Source: Limnomonas spitsbergensis (Eukaryota > Chlorophyta > Chlorophyceae > Chlamydomonadales). From it: 64,000 nucleotides of DNA. The position numbers were made by a program, and so were the translations under genes. The stretch is taken from positions 372,001 through 436,000 of the forward strand of contig JAYJMM010000028.1 of assembly GCA_037349105.1 (NCBI GenBank). Direction: 5' to 3'. This document shows, one piece after another, positions 58,296 through 64,000 of this stretch (its first letter is position 1; every line of letters begins with the position of its first letter). The notes below the pieces were generated by a model. That model saw only the letters and a list, made by a program, of their open reading frames with translations. It did no database searches and was not told where the DNA came from.

Positions 58296-58738
58296 GTGCT
58301 ACTGCACCCTGACCCGGCTGTTGCGCTAGCAATCCTGCCATGTTGTGTTCTTTCCAGCACCTGTCATGTTCTATTGTGTGCCAAGCGACTGATTAGAGTC
58401 CTCTATGGCACAGGCATGGCTCTACAAATAATGGTTCTGAAGCGCGGCCAGCATCAGCCTACAGGGGCGAGACGGCCTTAGCACCTATTACTTATGGCTC
58501 TGCAACGAGACGGCGACCGACGTCAGCAGCTGGGATAAGCATGCGCGCCTTTATGAAGCAATGATGCACGTACACGTATGACTTCCCATGCAGTCATGAA
58601 TACTTGTCAGGGGGGCCTCTTTGTATGTTTTATGCGAAACGTGGAATGTGAAGTTGTGTGAAGTTTTTACAGTCCAACAGAGCATCACACTTGATGCATG
58701 GGACATGTGCCCGTAAACCGGTACAGGCACTTGATACA
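58296..58738 (+). other. 3' flank of the CFAP57-like gene
   Basis: No ORF of substance. The proposed stop TAA overlaps a good donor (CA/GTAAGT at 58292), so a further 3' exon is possible, but none was identified. The TGTAA polyadenylation word of Chlamydomonas-type genes was not found here. Confidence 0.45.
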
Positions 58739-59356
58739 CTAGGACAGAAAGCGAAAACCAGTGACCCCCCTGGGCAAGCAACTAGCACACAACCACGACA
58801 GTGGCGTGGGAATGAACCCCATAGTGCAGACGATAAGCCCCAGCCATAAAACATGACGTGGGTGCAAAAGAGTTCGATTGAGCACCGCCTGGAGAGTTAG
58901 GGGAGAGACAGGAATTTTGGCAAAGTTTTGAGATGATTCTCGCTTTTCATCATACACTGGAAAATAAAACAACCAAATTTTCCAGAACACATATGCATAA
59001 TCCGCGGCATTTAGTTTGCCCCACACTCCATTTGCGTACCGTTTCATGGCCTCATCCTCGTCCTCTAGGAAAGTAAGGTTAAACTGAAAACGAAGGTCTG
59101 TACAGAACGGGCAGTAAATCATGTGAAGCTCATCCTCCCGACATTTAAGATTGCAACATCTACAAATCCTCTCGCTACGAGGCACATAGGGTTTCTCAAA
59201 GCGCCCCGTCTCAGCATTCAGCCAATGCGACCCCATCCGATACCGGGCTACAGCGAAAATAATATTAGGCTTACTCAAATTGTACCAGAAAGTCTCCTTC
59301 ACATCACGCTTAATTTGGAACCACTTAGAGAACGTAAACAATTTGAACCCCGAGCT
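58739..59356 (-). pseudogene. C-terminal fragment of a LINE-type (non-LTR) retrotransposon protein
   Basis: An open frame of about 205 codons on the - strand, bounded upstream by a stop at 59357 and without an ATG at its start. The centre carries RYRMGSHWLNAETGRF, PYVPRSERICRCC and a Cys/His cluster C-x2-C-x4-C-x5-H-x3-C-x2-C (ERICRCCNLKCREDELHMIYC region). This is the layout of the zinc-binding C-terminus that follows reverse transcriptase in many LINE polyproteins. The reverse transcriptase itself is not found upstream. Probably a 5'-truncated, dead insertion lying convergent to CFAP57. A host gene using this domain cannot be excluded. Confidence 0.6.
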
Positions 59357-60125
59357 TTACCGGAATGCCTGGGTGCCGTACAAAGAAGCAGTTGAGGAGA
59401 ACCGGATCTGAACGGCCCACTGGCAGGAGGGTCATCTTGCGAAGGCAGCAGGTTAGGACACTCCTGTAACAAGAGGAGACATTCGGCTCTCATGTCTCGC
59501 TTCTCCGGAAGTTTAAAAAGTTGACAGGACAGCAGTTAATTTACCATAGCGCTGCGTGCGTGCTGACGACGCTAGGGAAAAGTGCCGCGCTATAAGATAC
59601 GTCGCAGGTGTCTCGGTGGCGAATGTAGAACTGCTTCGACGGAGCAGTGGAACACCAAGAATTGCCGAGGGTCGAGGGCCGCGGAGGAGCGACAGCGAGA
59701 GCGGGGGGAGGTATTTTGCGAAGTCCCTAGAATTTGGAATCTTCACGATGACTGGCACTTGTCTTGGATTTACAGCTGGACTTCAATTAATTGTATCGAC
59801 CTTGGTGGGACGCGACGTCGGTCGCACCACACTGCAACCAAGCTGTCGTGTCAGGGACGCTTCTATCGCTGTCGCGCGACGGTCACTTCCGCAGATCGCC
59901 CAGGTCATTACTAGAATGTACCTCGGCATTCTCGACTCACAAAAGTACCGACGTAAGAGTGACCTTACTGGAATTAAGTATGGCTTGGTAGGAAGCATTC
60001 GCCCTCGGGCCTCGCCTTACCGGCTTAGCCCGACTCTCAGACCCCCACCACACTGGCCCCCAAGGCCAGCCTCCCACCACACTTGAGGCGTGTCCCATAG
60101 GCCGCCGCTAGCTCCCCTACCAACC
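59357..60125. other. Region between LINE and DIRS-like remnants
   Basis: About 770 bp. A 176-codon ORF (59556-60086 +) and overlapping ORFs on the - strand have no recognised domain and are not called. It could be more transposon-derived or untranslated sequence. Confidence 0.4.
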
Positions 60126-60860
60126 CTACTCCCATAGCACGTAGTAAGCCATGACTCTGTATCTAGGCGCCTTGGGGTGCCTCTTGCTGGCCGGCACCAT
60201 GCTGCCGGGCAGAAAGAGGTCTTGGCGGTGCTGGAGCTCCTCCTCAGCCCTGACCGGCAAGCTGCTCCACATCGCCGCACATGGCCGCGGCCATGCCGGT
60301 GCCACGATGATGCAGTCCACCCGCTGGTTCTTGACGACCCTCAAGATCTGCCCCATCATCTCGAAGGGGCCCGAAGGGTCCCTGTCCCAGACCTGGGCAA
60401 AAGCGTCCACCCCGACGCAGCCCGGCCCGAGGTAGAGTGAGAAGTAGCTGCCCTCCACCTTTGAGTTGGTCGGAGACGCAAACACATCCAGCGTCGGCAT
60501 CCGTGCTCCTAGGCACCGGTGCCTGATCAGCCGCTGGTACACCTCGGGGTGCAGGCCCCAATCGTTGTTGTCCTCCACCTTCGTGAGGTCATCGGCTTGC
60601 TGCTGCTCATGGTGGTCCCTAGGCCGCCACTCCACCACCAACTCGGTGTCCAGCTCGGCACACAGCAGCCGCACCGCCCGGGTGATAGGGAAGGTGTTGG
60701 TGCTCCCCTTCATGCCCATCAGCCCCTGCATGCCAGGCTTGCTGACGGTACAGTACAAGAGTTGCTTGCCCTTAAGCAACCCGGGCCGCTGCTCCTCCAA
60801 GGTGTCCAACACTTTGAGGAGCACGCTGAGCTCGCGGCCCGTGCTAGACCACTCCCCGTG
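60126..60860 (-). pseudogene. DIRS-like retrotransposon RNase H and downstream domain, copy 1
   Basis: About 244 open codons on the - strand. Starting with SSTGRELSVLLKVLDTLEE, it runs through the RNase H-like part (LLYCTVSKPGMQGLMGMKGS, VEWRPRDHHEQQQADDL) and the segment that follows RNase H in DIRS/tyrosine-recombinase retroelements (DWGLHPEVYQRL, DVFASPTNSK, GVDAFAQVW). Copy 2 upstream reads CTDGKPGMQ where this copy reads CTVSKPGMQ, so the probable catalytic Asp is replaced by Val. There is no start codon, and upstream stops separate it from any reverse transcriptase. A dead fragment; assignment to DIRS rests on the order of these motifs. Confidence 0.7.
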
Positions 60861-60984
60861 TCACCGCCTCCCTCTCCTCCCTCATGAACGGCACAACTAT
60901 GGGGGCCGGGAGTTCGCCATCCGGTGTGAACGCTGCCAAAGCTGACTCCGAGGCGTCTCCCACCAGTAAGCCATGACCCTCGAG

Positions 60985-61480
60985 TCATGACCCTTTGGTC
61001 GGAAGCGCGAACACATCATGCGTCGGCACACGTGATCCCAAGCACGGGTACATCATCAACCACTCGTACACCTCGTGATGCAAGCCCCAATCATTGTTGT
61101 CCCCCAAGATGGTGAGGTCATCGGCTTGCTGCTGCTCATGGTGGTCCCTAGGCCGCCACTCCACCAACTCGGTGTCTAGCTCGGCACATATCAGCCGCAC
61201 CGCCCGGGTGTTAGGGAAGGTGTTGGTGCTCCCCTTCATGCCCATCAGCCTCTGCATGCCGGGCTTGCCGTCAGTACAGTACAAGAGCAGTCCGGCTGTC
61301 CGGGCCGCTGTTCCTCCAAGGTGTCCACTACATTGAGGAGCACGTTGAGCTCGTGGCCCGTGCTTTACCACTCCCCGTACCACTGCCTCCCTCTCCTCGC
61401 TCCCTCGTGAACGGTACGACTATGGGGACATTGAGTTCGCCATGCAGTGTGAACGATCCTAAGGCTGACCTCGAAGGATT
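60985..61480 (-). pseudogene. DIRS-like retrotransposon RNase H fragment, copy 2
   Basis: Homologous in DNA to 60463-60955 (offset about 524 bp) with clear divergence. It keeps CTDGKPGMQRLMGMKGS, VEWRPRDHHEQQQADDL and DWGLHHEVYEWL. It is 7 bases shorter than copy 1 just before LLYCT, so the upstream STGHELNVLLNVVDTLEE part lies in another frame. It breaks off after DVFALPTKGS. It lacks the downstream segment that copy 1 retains. Confidence 0.7.
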
Positions 61481-61599
61481 TCACACTCCCCTAACCACCT
61501 GCACCCGCCGCTCCTATGGCTTGCCGGTGGCCGCTGATCGATGCATGAGCTTCACGGAGCAGCTAAAAGTCCGCTCGCAACGCCGCCGGCGAGGGGTAC

Positions 61600-61988
61600 A
61601 GCTCATCCCACCTGAGCTTGCCCTACATGGCTTTCATCATACCCCTTGCCATCAGCGGGGCCATCTCTAGGGCCGGGCTCAACGCCATGACCTTGCCACC
61701 AACCCTGACGATGACCCAGTCGGAGACGTTCCTCCTGCCCCCCAGGCCCCTGACCAATCACTCCAACTGCAGGCTCTTTTCCAAGGGGATAGGAAGGCCC
61801 CCTGCTTTATTTACCCGACCTTCCCCTTGGAACAACATGTACTTCCACATAGCCCACTGCATGTATCCTGGCTTGGTGTTGATGCCCAAGCAGTCCTTGC
61901 TGCCCATGTAGGTCTTGCTGCCCATGGATGACTCATGACCCAAGCATGCAAGGATAACGTGATATGAACAAGCTGACCTCATATACAA
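61600..61988 (-). pseudogene. Degraded DIRS-like reverse transcriptase 3' portion
   Basis: On the - strand: PIPLEKSLQLE, a TGA, then LVRGLGGRRNVSDWVI and GGKVMALSPALEMAPLMARG, ending in a TAG after MMKAM. The order (VP-x-EK-like word, then GGKV...A...APLMAR) resembles the connection between RT and RNase H in DIRS elements, and it lies upstream of copy 2 in the expected direction. The in-frame stops show it is dead. Confidence 0.5.
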
Positions 61989-62126
61989 GAGTCCAACCTC
62001 ATTACATCTGATCCAGGGATGTTGCAGAATCAGGCATGCCTGGCCGAGGTCCTCTCACCCATCACCAAGTGGGGTTGGCAAGGTAGCCATGTTTGAGGGG
62101 CCAGAACAAGATCGCATGTTCTAAGG
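61989..62126. other. Spacer before the 18-bp array
   Basis: No gene or repeat unit was recognised in these 138 bases. Confidence 0.5.
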
Positions 62127-63615
62127 ACCCATGCATGCCAAACACCCCATGCAGGCCTTGTTTCCCATGCATGGCTCACTGCCATGCATGTCTTGCTGCA
62201 CATGCGAGCCGTGCTTCCCATGCAAGCCTCACACCCCATGCTGGCCTTGCTGTCCATACCGGCCTTGCTATCCATGCATGCCTCACTGAGTCACTGCCCA
62301 TGCATGCCTCTCTGCCCATACAGTCCTTGCAGTCCATGCATGCCTTGCTTTCCCAGCATGCCTTGCTGCCCATGCATGCCTCCCTTCCCAAACAGGCCTT
62401 GCTTTCCATGCATGCCTTGATGCCCAAGCCTCACTGCCCAAGCCGGCCTTGCTTCCCATGCAGGCCTTGCTTCCCATGCGGGACTTGCTTCCCATACAAG
62501 CCTTGCTACCCATGCAACCATCCTATGCTGCCTTGCGTACCATGCATGCATAGCTGTCCCTACAGGCTTTGCTGCCCATGCATGTCTTGCTGCCCATGCA
62601 TGCCTCCCTGCCCATGCAAGCCTTGCTTCCCATGCAGGCCTTGCTGCCCATACATGCCTTGCTGCCCATGCACGCATTGCTGTCCATGCACGCATTGCTG
62701 TCCATGCACGCATTGCTGTCCATGCATGCTTTACATTCCATGCATGCCTAGCTGCCCATGCAGGCCTCACTGTCCATGCAAGCCTTGCTGCCCATGCAGG
62801 CCTTGCTGCCCATGTAGGCCTTGCTTCCCATGCATGTCGTGCTGTCCATGCATGCCTTACTGCTCCTGTTGGCCTTGCTACCCATGCAGGGCTTTCTACC
62901 TCTGCAGGCCTTGCTGCCCATACATGCCTTGCATCTCAAGCAGGCCTTGCCACCCATGCATGCCTTGCTTTCCATGCAGGCATTGCTTCCCATGCAAGCC
63001 TTGCTGCACATGTAGGCATTCCTACCCATGCAAGCCGTGCTGCCCATGCATGCCTTGATGCCCATGCAAGTCTTGCTTCCCATGCCGGCCTTGCTGCTCA
63101 TGGAGGCCTTCTACCCATGCATGTCTTGTTTCTCATGCATGCCTTCCTTCCCATGAAGGCCTTGCTACCTCTGCAGGCCTTGCTGCCAATGCAGGCCTTG
63201 CTTCCCATGCATGCCTTGCTGAGTTGCTGCCCATACATGCCTTGCTTTCCATGCATGCATTGCTTCCCATGTATGTCATGCTGCCCATGCGGGCCCTGCT
63301 GTCCATGCATGCTTTGCTGCCCATGGAAGCCTTGCTTCCTTTGCAGGCCTTGCTGCCCATGCATGCCACACTGCCCATGCAGGCCTAGTTGCCCATGTAG
63401 GCATTGCTTCCCATGCAGGCCGCACTGCCCATGCAGGCCTTGCTTCCCAAGAATGCCTAGCTGCCCATGCAGACCTTGCTGCCCATGCATGCCTTGCTGC
63501 CCATGCATGCCTTGCTGTCTATGCATGCCTTGCTGCCCATGGCGGCCTTGCTTCCCATGCAGGCCTTACTGCCCATGCAAGCTTTGCTGCCCACTCCGGC
63601 CTTGTTGCCCTATCC
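62127..63615 (+). repeat. 18-bp tandem array D
   Basis: About 82 degenerate units of CCTTGCTGCCCATGCATG, often with CAGG or CAAG in place of CATG and TTCC for TGCC. The period is a multiple of 3, so frames remain open on both strands: Cys/Pro-rich PCCPCM repeats on + and MGSKAC repeats on -. No start context, signal peptide or non-repeat domain is attached. Two short interruptions (near 62287 and 63225) carry a CTGAGT(T/C) insertion. Confidence 0.92.
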
Positions 63616-64000
63616 TGTCCCCAATTCTGCCTCCACAATAGTAGGCAGGGCATGCTCGTCATGCCCCCACAAATATAAGCATGGCATGCTTGTCATTCCC
63701 CCACAAAGGTAGGCAGGGATCTTCACTCCCGCCCCACCAATGTAGGCAAGGAACACCCATTCTGCCCACACAAAGGTGGGCGGGACCTGTTCATCCTGCC
63801 CCCACAACCATGGTTGGGACCGTTCATCCCGCCCAACAAAGGTAGGCAGGGCATGCTTATCCTGCCCCCACAATGGAAGGCGGGGCCCGTTCATCTAAGC
63901 CCCCACAAAGGTAGGCAGGGCACGCTCATCCCGCCCCCACAAAGTTAGGCAGGGCACGCTAATCCGCCCCCACAAAGGTAGATAGGGCACGCTCATCCTG
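63616..64000 (+). repeat. Array E, about 34-bp units, running off the window
   Basis: About 11 degenerate units around CACAAAGGTAGGCAGGGC followed by ACGCTCATCC and a C-run. Units are 33-36 bp and become more regular towards the window edge. The sequence is unrelated to array A despite the similar period. Confidence 0.85.

Noticed and set aside
59556..60086. 176-codon ORF on the + strand
   Set aside because: No recognisable domain, overlapping ORFs on the other strand, and located between transposon remnants.
62093..63641. Cys/Pro-rich ORFs of 321 and 174 codons, resembling small metal-binding proteins
   Set aside because: They are plain translations of the 18-bp array. The opposite strand is equally open and nothing non-repetitive is attached.

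Overview
This window is eukaryotic nuclear DNA. A flagellated green alga (Chlorophyta, probably Chlorophyceae) fits best, for three reasons. It holds a many-exon gene for a cilium/flagellum protein (CFAP57/FAP57 family) with GC-rich exons. It carries a chromodomain Ty3/gypsy retrotransposon plus decayed DIRS-like and LINE-like fragments. It has very long tandem arrays. The species cannot be named from sequence alone, and no telomere repeat, rRNA or tRNA gene was seen.

Layout. (1) 1-31849 is one 34-bp satellite of about 725 monomers. It runs in one orientation to 27111 and then flips to the opposite strand from 27112 to 31849. (2) A complete 7,155-bp Ty3/gypsy chromovirus-type LTR retrotransposon (8249-15403) sits in that array. 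It has 403-bp LTRs that look identical by eye, a TCTGG target duplication, a gag ORF and a pol ORF. Gag and pol share one frame and are separated by a single UAG followed by a hairpin, which suggests stop-codon readthrough. (3) 31850-39043 is a second, unrelated satellite with a 36-bp unit. (4) 40437-58295 on the + strand is a CFAP57-like gene, reconstructed here as about 30 exons with a consistent reading frame (about 1,416-1,429 aa): an N-terminal WD40 region, a long coiled coil and a Ser/Ala-rich, coiled-coil tail. One of its introns holds a 1.9-kb G-rich 30-bp minisatellite with a 54-nt poly-G run. Other introns hold a dispersed repeat family. (5) 58739-61988 on the - strand holds transposon debris: a LINE-type zinc-binding C-terminus and a broken, partly duplicated DIRS-like RT/RNase H. 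(6) 62127-63615 is an 18-bp tandem array whose unit also occurs twice inside the DIRS remnant. (7) 63616-64000 starts a further array of about 34 bp that runs off the window.

Only three reading frames are well supported as coding: gag, pol and CFAP57. More than half of the window is tandem repeat, and the very long ORFs inside the arrays follow from unit length and composition rather than being genes. The chromovirus in the satellite fits a heterochromatic block next to a single-copy axonemal gene.
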